17,069 nucleotides of DNA from JAWXTS01 sp044433305. GTDB taxonomy: Bacteria; Bacteroidota; Bacteroidia; Bacteroidales; Rikenellaceae. Shown one piece after another: positions 7,891-14,849 of the stretch; positions within the stretch are counted from its first letter, which is position 1; each line of letters starts with the position of its first letter. The notes under the pieces were generated by a model. It ran no database searches, was not told the origin of the DNA, and saw only the letters and a list, made by a program, of their open reading frames with translations. A program made the position numbers and the translations under genes. Location of the stretch: NCBI GenBank assembly GCA_044433305.1, contig JAWXTS010000032.1:1-17069 (forward strand), given 5' to 3'.

Positions 7891-10137
7891 ATGACAAAAT
7901 TAAAGTCAATCCTTTTTACACTTACTATCTTACTACTTGCCACAACGGCAAGTAGTAAGACAGAAGTGTTTAATACCCCACGACCTCGACTATTGCTTAC
8001 ACAAGAAGGTGTAGAAAACATCAAGGCTTCGTTGGGTACTTTACCCGATTTTGATGCTTCGCTAGAAGAAATCAGAGTGGGTGCAGACAAGGCTCTAGTT
8101 ACACCAATAGACGTCCCTATACCAGTAGATGGTGGAGGCGGATATACTCATGAGCAGCACAAACAAAACTATTACGACATGTACCACTGCGGTATCATGT
8201 ATCAGATTACAGGTGAGGCAAAATATGCTGAGCATGTAAAGGATGTGCTTTATGAGTATTCAAAAATGTATTCTACCTTGCCACCTCATCCAGATCCAAA
8301 GTCTGAATGTAAAGGACGTATCTTTTGGCAGTCGCTAAATGAATATGTGTGGCTTGTACATGTAGCAAATGCTTATGACTGCGTTTATGAATATTTTACA
8401 CCCGAGCAACGCAAACACGTAGAGGACTTAGTTTTCCGTCCTATGATAGAATTCTTGAGCAATAGCGACGAGGCCCATGTTTATGGCTTCAACCGCATGC
8501 ACAACCACGGTACTTGGGCAACCACAGCCGTAGGTATGATGGGTTTTATCATGAACGACAAGGATCTTGTCGAGAAAGCACTTTATGGCTCAGAGAAAGA
8601 TCGCAACGGCGGTTTCTTAAGCCAAATAGATTATTTGTTCTCACCTGACGGTTACTTTACCGAGGGTGCTTACTACCAACGTTACGCATTATGGCCATTT
8701 ATGGTATTTGCTCAAGTTCTGGAACACAACATGCCAGATGTTGACATTTACAACTACCGCAATGGAACCTTGAAAAAAGCTACCGATGTACTGATACAGC
8801 AAGCCTACAACAGAGACTTGATGAAGTACAACGATGCTATGGAAAAATCTCTAGACGCACAAGAGATAGTTAACGCTGTTGATGCCACCTACAAGGCTGA
8901 CCCAAGCAACAAGGAGCTACTATCTATCGCTGCCGACCAACGTAAATATGTTGTTTCAGATGCAGGTCTGATAACAGCTCGCGCGGTGGCAAATGGCGAA
9001 GCTAGAGAATTTAAATACCGCTCACAGCTATTTCGCGATGGCTCTGACGGCACACAAGGAGGTCTAGCAATACTACGCACCAAGGGAGAGACTGACGGAA
9101 TGACTCTACTGTTCAGAGCCACCTCACATGGTCTTTCGCACGGACACTACGATAAATTAGGAATAGCCATACACGATAATGGCTATGAAGTGCTACCAGA
9201 TTACGGTTCTTCACGTTTTTTGAACCTAGAACCTAAATATGGTGGTCAATATACCCTAGAAAATTATACCTTTGCAAAGCAAACTATCGCACACAATACA
9301 GTTATTGTTGATCAAACGAGTCATTTCAAAGGCGACATAGACACCTCGTCTAAGTATGCTCCTTCGATTAACTTCTTTGGAGACAGTGACCAAGGCGATA
9401 AAAAGGGGGTCCAAATAATTTCGGCACATGACATATACGCCACACCAGGAGTTGTCATGAACCGTACTTTGGCTATGATAGAAACAGGAGCAGACCCACT
9501 GATCATAGATATCTTCCGTGTCAACTCAGACACAGAGCATACTTATGATTTACCGTTCTACTACACCGAGCAACTTGTAGAGAGCGACTTTACACTAAGA
9601 AGGAATACGGATAAGTTGGTTCCTTTTGGTACAGACTACGGTTATCAGCACTTGTGGCTTGAGGCTGAGGGTGAGATGGTTGATGACGACAAACTGGCAA
9701 CGTTCACATGGTATAAGGACAACCGTTTTTACAGTGTTAACACTGTTGCTGACCAAAAGAGCAAGTTCTACCAAGTTAGAACGGGAGCTAATGACCCTGA
9801 CCAGAACCTACATTTGGGTATAGGTATCGTGCTTAGAGAGCAGGCTCAAAACCATACTTTTGTTTCGACAATAGAGTCTCACGGTCTTTATGACTTGCTA
9901 AAAGAGATTACTGTTGGATATAAGAGTAATGTAGATAATATCGAGGTTATTGTAGACAACACTCAACATAGCGTTGTTGTTGTAACAATGAAATCGGGAG
10001 TACAGTACACGCTATGTGTTCAGAACGAGGGCTCGCAGGAAGAAGAAGACAAAGAAAATGTGGCTAAGGCTAGTAACGGAAAAGTATATACTTGGACTGG
10101 TGACTACGCCCTATTCACAAAACAAGCAACAAAATAA
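7891..10137 (+). CDS. Oligoalginate lyase, PL17, copy B (paralogue of the preceding gene)
   Basis: The full-length product (748 residues) aligns end to end with copy A. It has a signal peptide (about residues 1-22, ending TTASS, no lipobox), FNTPRPRLLL, the barrel with MHNHGTW (N205, H206) and YYQRY (261-265), then the heparinase II/III-like domain with SHGLSHGHYDK and TIAHNTVIVD. The key residues are kept, so it should be an active exo-lyase. Differences cluster at places such as YSKMYSTLPPHPDPKSECKGR and NSDEAHVYGFNRM, which could alter subsite preference. The ATG follows the stop of copy A after only CAG, so translation is probably coupled. Codon use is much less biased than in copy A: the matching four glycines at 8131-8142 are GGT GGA GGC GGA. 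A tandem duplication followed by divergence explains the pair; different substrate preferences are inference. Confidence 0.94.
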   Translation: MTKLKSILFTLTILLLATTASSKTEVFNTPRPRLLLTQEGVENIKASLGTLPDFDASLEEIRVGADKALVTPIDVPIPVDGGGGYTHEQHKQNYYDMYHCGIMYQITGEAKYAEHVKDVLYEYSKMYSTLPPHPDPKSECKGRIFWQSLNEYVWLVHVANAYDCVYEYFTPEQRKHVEDLVFRPMIEFLSNSDEAHVYGFNRMHNHGTWATTAVGMMGFIMNDKDLVEKALYGSEKDRNGGFLSQIDYLFSPDGYFTEGAYYQRYALWPFMVFAQVLEHNMPDVDIYNYRNGTLKKATDVLIQQAYNRDLMKYNDAMEKSLDAQEIVNAVDATYKADPSNKELLSIAADQRKYVVSDAGLITARAVANGEAREFKYRSQLFRDGSDGTQGGLAILRTKGETDGMTLLFRATSHGLSHGHYDKLGIAIHDNGYEVLPDYGSSRFLNLEPKYGGQYTLENYTFAKQTIAHNTVIVDQTSHFKGDIDTSSKYAPSINFFGDSDQGDKKGVQIISAHDIYATPGVVMNRTLAMIETGADPLIIDIFRVNSDTEHTYDLPFYYTEQLVESDFTLRRNTDKLVPFGTDYGYQHLWLEAEGEMVDDDKLATFTWYKDNRFYSVNTVADQKSKFYQVRTGANDPDQNLHLGIGIVLREQAQNHTFVSTIESHGLYDLLKEITVGYKSNVDNIEVIVDNTQHSVVVVTMKSGVQYTLCVQNEGSQEEEDKENVAKASNGKVYTWTGDYALFTKQATK

Positions 10138-10174
10138 ATAAACTTCATTAATACTAATTTTAATTTTCAAGAAG

Positions 10175-10927
10175 ATGAAATTTGAGAACAAAGTAGCCAT
10201 TGTAACAGGTGGTGCTCGTGACCTAGGTCGCGCGATTTCAGTTGGTCTAGCATCTAGAGGTGCTAAAGTTGTTATCAACTATTTTGATAACCCAGAGGAC
10301 GCAACTGCAACTAAAGAAATGATCGAAAACGCTGGTGGCCAAGCTATCACAGTTCAAGGTGATATGACTAAAGCTGACGACGTTAAGAAACTTTTCGAGG
10401 CTTCTAAAGAGGCTTTCGGTGAGAAACTAGACGTTCTTGTTAACGTTGTAGGTGGTATCGTAGGTCGTAAGGTTATCACTGAGCAAGACGAAAAATGGTA
10501 TGACTTCCTAATGGATGTTAACATGCGTAGCACATGGTTGTGTACTCGTGAGGCTGTGCCTATGATGTCAGAGGGTGGTTCTATCGTGAACTTCTCTTCT
10601 CAAGCTGGTCGTGACGGTGGTGGCCCTGGTGCTTCTCTATACGCAACTAGCAAAGCTGCTGTTATGTGCTTCACTCGCTCAATGGCAAAAGAGTTGGGAC
10701 CTAAAGGTATCCGCGTAAACGCTCTTGCTCCAGGTATGATCAACACATCATTCCACGATATCCACACTAAAGCTGAGGCTCGTACTAACTTGGCTAACAC
10801 TGCTCCACTTCGTCGTGAGGGTAATGCAACTGAGGTAGCTGACCTAGTATGTTACTTGGCTTCTGATGAGTCATCTTACGTAACAGGTACAAACATCGAT
10901 ATCAACGGTGGTACATTGTTCAGCTAG
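10175..10927 (+). CDS. Short-chain dehydrogenase, probable DEH reductase
   Basis: This is a classical SDR of 250 residues without a signal peptide, so cytoplasmic. The cofactor-binding loop TGGARDLG lies at 11-18, NVVGG at 90-94, a catalytic Ser at 141/142, Tyr156 and Lys160 in YATSK, and PGMINT at 186-191. By family alone it would be called a FabG-like reductase. Its place as last gene of a PL6-PL17-PL17 operon makes 4-deoxy-L-erythro-5-hexoseulose uronate (DEH) reductase the best call, giving 2-keto-3-deoxygluconate (KDG); SDRs have this role in Sphingomonas A1 and in marine Flavobacterium. NADH or NADPH preference is not obvious: NYF follows the second beta strand. Codon use is strongly biased (GGT, CGT, GCT), as in PL6 and PL17 copy A. 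It starts 37 bases after copy B, with AAGAAG just before the ATG. SDR is secure; the substrate is inferred from context. Confidence 0.85.
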   Translation: MKFENKVAIVTGGARDLGRAISVGLASRGAKVVINYFDNPEDATATKEMIENAGGQAITVQGDMTKADDVKKLFEASKEAFGEKLDVLVNVVGGIVGRKVITEQDEKWYDFLMDVNMRSTWLCTREAVPMMSEGGSIVNFSSQAGRDGGGPGASLYATSKAAVMCFTRSMAKELGPKGIRVNALAPGMINTSFHDIHTKAEARTNLANTAPLRREGNATEVADLVCYLASDESSYVTGTNIDINGGTLFS

Positions 10928-10948
10928 TCAATAGCCGACAATAAATAA

Positions 10949-10993
10949 GAAGGGAATGACCAACAATATTGTGGTCATTCCCTTCATTTTTTT
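10949..10993 (+). terminator. Strong rho-independent terminator of the alginate operon
   Basis: Perfect 14-base arms (GAAGGGAATGACCA at 10949-10962 and its complement at 10972-10985) enclose a 9-base loop and are followed by seven T residues at 10987-10993. It lies 21 bases after the SDR stop. The opposite strand has a weaker T-rich tail, so some termination of the convergent GNAT message is possible. Confidence 0.93.
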
Positions 10994-10998
10994 AATAC

Positions 10999-11034
10999 GG
11001 ATGGCTAATAAGTGCTTATTAGCCATCCTCTTTT
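10999..11034 (+). terminator. Second, tandem terminator
   Basis: Perfect 14-base arms (GGATGGCTAATAAG at 10999-11012 and its complement at 11015-11028) with a minimal loop are followed by TCTTTT. It begins 5 bases after the T-run of the first terminator and is unrelated to it in sequence. It probably backs up the first terminator. Confidence 0.8.
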
Positions 11035-11036
11035 CG

Positions 11037-11081
11037 TTTGTATATCTTTCTGGGCGCTGCCCGCAAACTTTGTATATCTTT
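11037..11081. repeat. 13-base direct repeat flanking a small GC-rich dyad
   Basis: TTTGTATATCTTT occurs exactly at 11037-11049 and again at 11069-11081. Between them is GGGC-GCT-GCCC (11052-11062). The spacing is 32 bases start to start. The rest of the gap to 11188 holds an 11-base dyad CGCGTGACGCG (11130-11140) and nothing else I can name. No function is evident. Confidence 0.4.
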
Positions 11082-11188
11082 ATGAGTGCTGTCTGTTCGG
11101 CAAACAAACGTTTATATATATGTGTAAAACGCGTGACGCGACACTGAATATACTCCCGATACTCAAAAAGTACACGTACCTATTTCAC

Positions 11189-11695
11189 TTACTCCTTTAC
11201 AAGTTCTATGGCCATGATATAGTCGTTCATATAGAAGCCATTTCCGATGTCGAAATCGCCTGTGCGAGCGATGCTCAGACCCATCTTAGAATAGAACTGC
11301 TGGGCCTTGTTATTGCGGTTTACATGTAGCTCCATGGTGCAGCTACTATTCTTGCAATTATTCTTTACATAATCAAAGGCGAAATGTATCATCTTTCGAC
11401 CTATACCCTGCCCGTGGAACTCGGGCAAAACATAAATCTTTTGTAGGATATACAGCTGCTCGTCTTGCTGCTCGATTGAGACGTATGCACACGGTATGTC
11501 ATCGCTATACGCCAAGAAATAGTTGTGTCCCTCGCTCATCTGAGTGACGATATTATGTGGGGCATACATCATCTCCAACATATATGTCAGTTGGTCGGGC
11601 AAAAGAATATCCTTATAAGTAACGGTAAAAGTCTTGAAGCCTAGCTCATGAATCAGCTTGACGTCATCTATTGTTGCTGGTCGTATGGTAATCAT
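11189..11695 (-). CDS. GNAT family N-acetyltransferase
   Basis: The 168-residue protein has the full GNAT fold: MITIRPATIDDVKLIHEL at the start, the central strand and acetyl-CoA loop YVLPEFHGQGIGRKM (88-102), and motif B LHVNRNNKAQQFYSKMGL (123-140) with the usual Asn/Ala-x-x-Phe-Tyr pattern before Gly139. It should transfer an acetyl group from acetyl-CoA to an amine. Substrates range from polyamines to small toxic amines to protein N-termini and cannot be read from this sequence. It is cytoplasmic, faces the end of the alginate operon convergently, and lies 121 bases downstream of the DPSL gene on the same strand with a probable terminator and promoter box between, so it is likely its own unit. 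The product class is secure. Confidence 0.9.
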   Translation of the reverse strand: MITIRPATIDDVKLIHELGFKTFTVTYKDILLPDQLTYMLEMMYAPHNIVTQMSEGHNYFLAYSDDIPCAYVSIEQQDEQLYILQKIYVLPEFHGQGIGRKMIHFAFDYVKNNCKNSSCTMELHVNRNNKAQQFYSKMGLSIARTGDFDIGNGFYMNDYIMAIELVKE

Positions 11696-11716
11696 AATTT
11701 GGTAGTTTAGTTACTA

Positions 11717-11724
11717 CAAATTTA
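11717..11724 (-). promoter_or_regulatory. Candidate -7 box for the GNAT gene
   Basis: The minus strand reads TAAATTTG, matching TAnnTTTG, 22 bases before the GNAT ATG. No good TTTG box lies at the right distance upstream (the nearest, ATTG, is 24 bases away), so confidence is modest. Confidence 0.35.
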
Positions 11725-11769
11725 ATGAAATATTCTAACGATAGTCTACAATATTTAACAAAAATACAG

Positions 11770-11808
11770 AATAAATTAAGGGGCGGCAACCACTGACCAC
11801 CACCCCCT
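11770..11808 (-). terminator. Probable terminator of the DPSL gene
   Basis: On the minus strand AGGGG at the left and CCCCT at the right start a long imperfect hairpin that continues with several G-C and G-T pairs to a tiny loop, followed by TTAATTTATT. It starts 8 bases after the DPSL stop. The stem has one bulge and many G-T pairs, so the call is tentative. Confidence 0.5.
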
Positions 11809-11816
11809 AGCCTCTC

Positions 11817-12338
11817 TTATGCCTGCTGCATGATGCGAGCACCTATGCTCTCAATCATGGCGGCAATATCGCTCTGGAAGCCTATAAGTTCATTCTCATG
11901 TTCTAGTTCCTCTTCAAGAATCTCTACCACAATCTTAAAGGTCGTATAGTCCTTGCCTTCGGTGTAGGCGGCAAGCTCCTGATAGCGTTTTATGGCACAG
12001 CGTTCACTCGATATGTTCTGCGCAAGAATCTGCTGCACGCTAGGGTCTGTGGGCGCAAGATACTGACATTCGGCCATGGCAATCCACTGTGTAGGGGCAA
12101 GAACTGGCGTGCCTCCCAGCTGAACGATTCTCTCCACCAGCTTCTCGGCGTGCCCAAGCTCCTCATTGGCATGCTCGATAAGTTCTTTCTCCACATCGGG
12201 GCGCAGAGGACCCTCAATGACGCGAGCACCTATCCAATACTGGTAGTAGGCTAGCCATTCCTCGCTCAGTGCCTGATTCATAGTTTCGATTAGTCGCTCT
12301 ACATCCAAAGGTAGTACTTCACTGCTAATTGTTTTCAT
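11817..12338 (-). CDS. Thioferritin/DPSL-type ferritin-like protein
   Basis: Ferritin-like four-helix proteins oxidise and store iron and protect DNA and protein from peroxide. This one (173 residues) carries bacterioferritin-type diiron ligands: E27 (SEEW), E60 and H63 (EELGH), E112 (SSER), and E144 and H147 (EELEH). It also has two cysteines, C91 and C114, next to the site. That combination defines the DPS-like or thioferritin group described in Bacteroides fragilis and Sulfolobus, which assembles as a 12-mer cage like Dps but uses a bacterioferritin-type centre. Typical Dps instead places iron between subunits, and bacterioferritin binds haem. It is cytoplasmic and most likely an oxidative-stress gene; the upstream region holds two dyads consistent with regulation. 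The family call is strong; the assembly and cysteine role come from relatives. Confidence 0.86.
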   Translation of the reverse strand: MKTISSEVLPLDVERLIETMNQALSEEWLAYYQYWIGARVIEGPLRPDVEKELIEHANEELGHAEKLVERIVQLGGTPVLAPTQWIAMAECQYLAPTDPSVQQILAQNISSERCAIKRYQELAAYTEGKDYTTFKIVVEILEEELEHENELIGFQSDIAAMIESIGARIMQQA

Positions 12339-12340
12339 AT

Positions 12341-12374
12341 TAATTTGCTTTTGGTTATTCCCTAAAGCAAATTA
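12341..12374. repeat. Inverted repeat in the DPSL leader
   Basis: Perfect 11-base arms TAATTTGCTTT (12341-12351) and AAAGCAAATTA (12364-12374) flank a 12-base centre. The proximal arm ends 2 bases before the DPSL ATG and the distal arm overlaps the candidate -7 box. It could be an operator, or an mRNA hairpin hiding the ribosome-binding region if transcription starts further upstream. Confidence 0.6.
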
Positions 12375-12400
12375 CAAATTTCGTGCTAAGCACACGCAAA
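12368..12400 (-). promoter_or_regulatory. Candidate DPSL promoter with an 11-base palindrome in its spacer
   Basis: On the minus strand TTTG (12397-12400) is followed after 21 bases by GTAATTTG (12368-12375), which keeps only the TTTG half of TAnnTTTG. Between them sits GTGCTAAGCAC (12383-12393), a palindrome apart from its central base, in a position where a bound regulator would block or remodel the promoter. The remaining 12401-12465 shows nothing I can name. Confidence 0.35.
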
Positions 12401-12465
12401 CCGTGAGAGATAGGTAGGCCTCACTGTTCTAATAAACCTAAATGAGATATTAAATGCTCGATTAG

Positions 12466-12515
12466 TCATAAAATAAGAAAAGGTCGAACAATAAGTTTTA
12501 CCTTATTATTCGACC
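12466..12515 (-). terminator. Rho-independent terminator of the DUF1573-nfnA-nfnB unit
   Basis: Arms of 14 bases (12482-12495 and 12502-12515, one mismatch that becomes a G-T type pair) enclose a 6-base loop. On the minus strand the stem is followed by TTTTCTTATTTTATG. It begins 35 bases after the nfnB stop, the expected place. Confidence 0.85.
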
Positions 12516-12550
12516 CATATAGATCTCTGTTTATAGTATCTCTAAAACTT

Positions 12551-13939
12551 CTACAATGTTGCTACATACTCATCTATAGCCTTTGCCGCAGCACGACCCG
12601 CACCCATGGCAAGGATTACCGTAGCAGCACCAGTAACAACATCACCACCAGCAAAAACGCCCTTGCGTGATGTTTGTCCCGTAGCCTCGTCAGCGACAAC
12701 ACATCCCCAGCGGTTTGTGTCCAGTCCCTGTGTTGTAGTGGCAATAAGTGGATTTGGAGATGTTCCAAGTGCCATAACAACAACATCGCACTCTATATCA
12801 AACTCTGAACCCTCGATAACCTTAGGTGAGCGACGTCCAGACTCATCTGGCTCGCCAAGCTCCATGCGAACACAGCGCAAGCCTTTAACCCAGCCATCCT
12901 CGGTTCCTAGTACCTCAATAGGGTTGGTCAACATATTAAAGTGTATACCCTCCTCTTTGGCGTGGTGAACCTCCTCAACGCGTGCTGGCAGCTCAGCCTC
13001 GCTTCTACGATAGACAATGTGAGAATCTGCTCCTAGGCGCGCAGCTGTACGTATAGCATCCATAGCCACGTTACCACCTCCAACAACAGCAACTCTCTCA
13101 CCAACGAAGATTGGTGTCTCATAGCTCTTGTCATAGGCTTTCATAAGGTTGGCACGTGTAAGGAACTCATTGGCCGAAACAACGCCATTAAGGTTCTCAC
13201 CCGGTATGCGCATAAATTTAGGAAGACCTGCACCACTGCCAATAAACACAGCAGAGTAGCCTTCGTTATCCATAAGTTCGTCAATGGTAACCGTACGACC
13301 AACGATAACGTCGGTCTCTATCTTAACTCCCAAGCGCACAACATTAGCTATCTCGGCAGCAACAATCTTACTCTTTGGCAAGCGGAACTCTGGAATACCA
13401 TACTCAAGAACGCCACCAGCTTTGTGCAACGCCTCGAAGATAGTTACCTCATAACCCAACTTAGCCAAGTCAGCGGCACATGCCAAGCCCGATGGGCCAC
13501 TACCAATGATGGCAACCTTGTGTCCGTTGCTCGCTGGAAGCTCAACTTCCTTAGAGCCATTCTCGATATTCCAATCGCCAACAAAACGCTCTAGCTTACC
13601 GATGGCAACGCTCTCGCCCTTGATGCCAAGGATACAAGCACCCTCACACTGAGTCTCCTGAGGGCAAACACGTCCACACACAGATGGCAAAGAGCTATCT
13701 TGAAGGATAAACTGAGCAGCCTCCTTAAGGTTGCCCAATGCTACTTGCTCAATGAACTGAGGTATCTTAATCGACACAGGGCACTGCTCTACACAGCGAG
13801 GTTTCTTACATTTTATGCAACGTGTGGCCTCTAGCTGTGCCTCCTCAAGGTTGTAGCCGTAGCACACCTCCTCAAAATTTGTAACTCGAACTTCGGGTTT
13901 CTGGTCGCGTACTTTTACGCGAGGTATCTTATTTGCCAT
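12551..13939 (-). CDS. nfnB: NfnB, large subunit of NADH-dependent ferredoxin-NADP oxidoreductase
   Basis: The 462-residue flavoprotein resembles the glutamate synthase small subunit. In NfnAB it binds two 4Fe-4S clusters and the FAD that bifurcates electrons from NADPH to ferredoxin and NAD, or the reverse. Cluster cysteines are visible in CIKCKKPRCVEQC (C41, C44, C49, C53) and CGRVCPQETQCEGAC (C88, C92, C98, C102). The first dinucleotide fold is IIGSGPSG (144-151), the second VVGGGNVAMD, and the C-terminal FAD motif is VFAGGDVVTGAATV. By itself it could be called GltD, but the adjacent NfnA-type gene, separated by only 2 bases, makes NfnB much more likely; no large glutamate synthase subunit is nearby. 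It is cytoplasmic and sets the balance between NADPH, NADH and reduced ferredoxin in anaerobes. It is last in the DUF1573-nfnA-nfnB unit. Confidence 0.9.
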   Translation of the reverse strand: MANKIPRVKVRDQKPEVRVTNFEEVCYGYNLEEAQLEATRCIKCKKPRCVEQCPVSIKIPQFIEQVALGNLKEAAQFILQDSSLPSVCGRVCPQETQCEGACILGIKGESVAIGKLERFVGDWNIENGSKEVELPASNGHKVAIIGSGPSGLACAADLAKLGYEVTIFEALHKAGGVLEYGIPEFRLPKSKIVAAEIANVVRLGVKIETDVIVGRTVTIDELMDNEGYSAVFIGSGAGLPKFMRIPGENLNGVVSANEFLTRANLMKAYDKSYETPIFVGERVAVVGGGNVAMDAIRTAARLGADSHIVYRRSEAELPARVEEVHHAKEEGIHFNMLTNPIEVLGTEDGWVKGLRCVRMELGEPDESGRRSPKVIEGSEFDIECDVVVMALGTSPNPLIATTTQGLDTNRWGCVVADEATGQTSRKGVFAGGDVVTGAATVILAMGAGRAAAKAIDEYVATL

Positions 13940-13941
13940 AA

Positions 13942-14826
13942 CTATTTATCTAATCCAATTCTACATTTGTGACCTGCCTCACGCTCGGCAGCAATCTTTG
14001 CCATGCGCTCCTCTAGATTATCGTACATCCTCTGACGGCACATAGCCTCGTCAAAGTCAACCTCGTGTGCATCAAACTCAGGACCGTCGACACAAGTAAA
14101 TTTCATCTTGCCACCCACAGTTACCCTACATGCACCGCACATACCAGTTCCATCAACCATAAGAGTATTAAGGCTAACGATAGTTTTTATGCCTAGCTTC
14201 TTAGTTGTTAGAGCAACAAACTTCATCATAATCATAGGACCTATGGCCACTACAACATCATACTTCTTGCCTTGGTTGTTTACCAAGTCCTCAAGCTGAG
14301 CTGTGACCAAACCCTTAAAGCCCTCGCTACCATCATCCGTTGTGATATATAGGTTTGAGGCTACGGCAGCCATTTCCTCTTTGTATATCAACATCTGAGA
14401 ATTCTTAGAACCAACGATAACGTCAACGTCAACTCCATGCTCGCTCATCCACTTAACCTGAGGATAAACTGGAGCCGTGCCCACGCCACCTGCAATAAAC
14501 AAGATATTCATCTTTTGAAGCTCCTCGATAGGAATCTCTATCAACTCTGAAGGGTGGCCTAGAGGACCTGCGAAGTCATCTACATAATCGCCTTCGTTGA
14601 GTTCGCATATCATCTTGGTTGACTTGCCTATGGTTTGAATAACTACGGTAACGCTACCTTTTTCTGCATCATAGTCAGCAACGGTAAGAGGAATACGCTC
14701 ACCCTTCTCGCCAACTCTCATAATGATGAATTGACCTGGCAAAGCCGAGCGGGCAATTCGTGGTGCCTCGATTTCCATAGAGTAAATCTCTGGTGCGAGA
14801 ACTTTTTTACTAAGAATCTTAAACAT
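13942..14826 (-). CDS. nfnA: NfnA, small subunit of NADH-dependent ferredoxin-NADP oxidoreductase
   Basis: The 294-residue protein is a ferredoxin-NADP reductase-like flavoprotein of the sulfide/dihydroorotate dehydrogenase electron-transfer group. The FAD domain spans about 1-100 (LPGQFIIMRV, RIPLTVADYD), the NAD domain about 105-220 (LFIAGGVGTAPVYPQVKWM), and the 2Fe-2S site is in DGTGMCGACR and TCVDGPEFDAHEVDF. Cysteines C230, C233 and C245 with D225 reproduce the spacing of the Asp plus three Cys ligands in Thermotoga NfnA, which favours NfnA over PyrK or a hydrogenase subunit. It passes electrons between NAD(H) and NfnB. The start ATG at 14826 lies 23 bases after the DUF1573 stop, and the stop lies 2 bases before the nfnB ATG, so the three genes are probably co-transcribed. 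Confidence 0.9.
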   Translation of the reverse strand: MFKILSKKVLAPEIYSMEIEAPRIARSALPGQFIIMRVGEKGERIPLTVADYDAEKGSVTVVIQTIGKSTKMICELNEGDYVDDFAGPLGHPSELIEIPIEELQKMNILFIAGGVGTAPVYPQVKWMSEHGVDVDVIVGSKNSQMLIYKEEMAAVASNLYITTDDGSEGFKGLVTAQLEDLVNNQGKKYDVVVAIGPMIMMKFVALTTKKLGIKTIVSLNTLMVDGTGMCGACRVTVGGKMKFTCVDGPEFDAHEVDFDEAMCRQRMYDNLEERMAKIAAEREAGHKCRIGLDK

Positions 14827-14849
14827 AGTAGTTAGGTTAATGTGCTTTA

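Noticed and set aside
11121..11145. CGCGTGACGCG dyad as a terminator for the GNAT gene
   Set aside because: The stem is only 5 bases and no T-run follows on the minus strand.
10956..11329. Two overlapping plus-strand open frames of 63 and 105 codons
   Set aside because: They run through the two terminator hairpins and antisense to the GNAT gene, and their products have no recognisable features.
11817..12338. Haem-binding bacterioferritin or canonical Dps
   Set aside because: The diiron ligands exclude canonical Dps, and the cysteine pair with this length fits the DPSL/thioferritin group better than bacterioferritin.
12551..13939. Glutamate synthase small subunit (GltD)
   Set aside because: There is no large subunit nearby, and the gene is 2 bases from an NfnA-type partner with the Asp plus three Cys cluster pattern.
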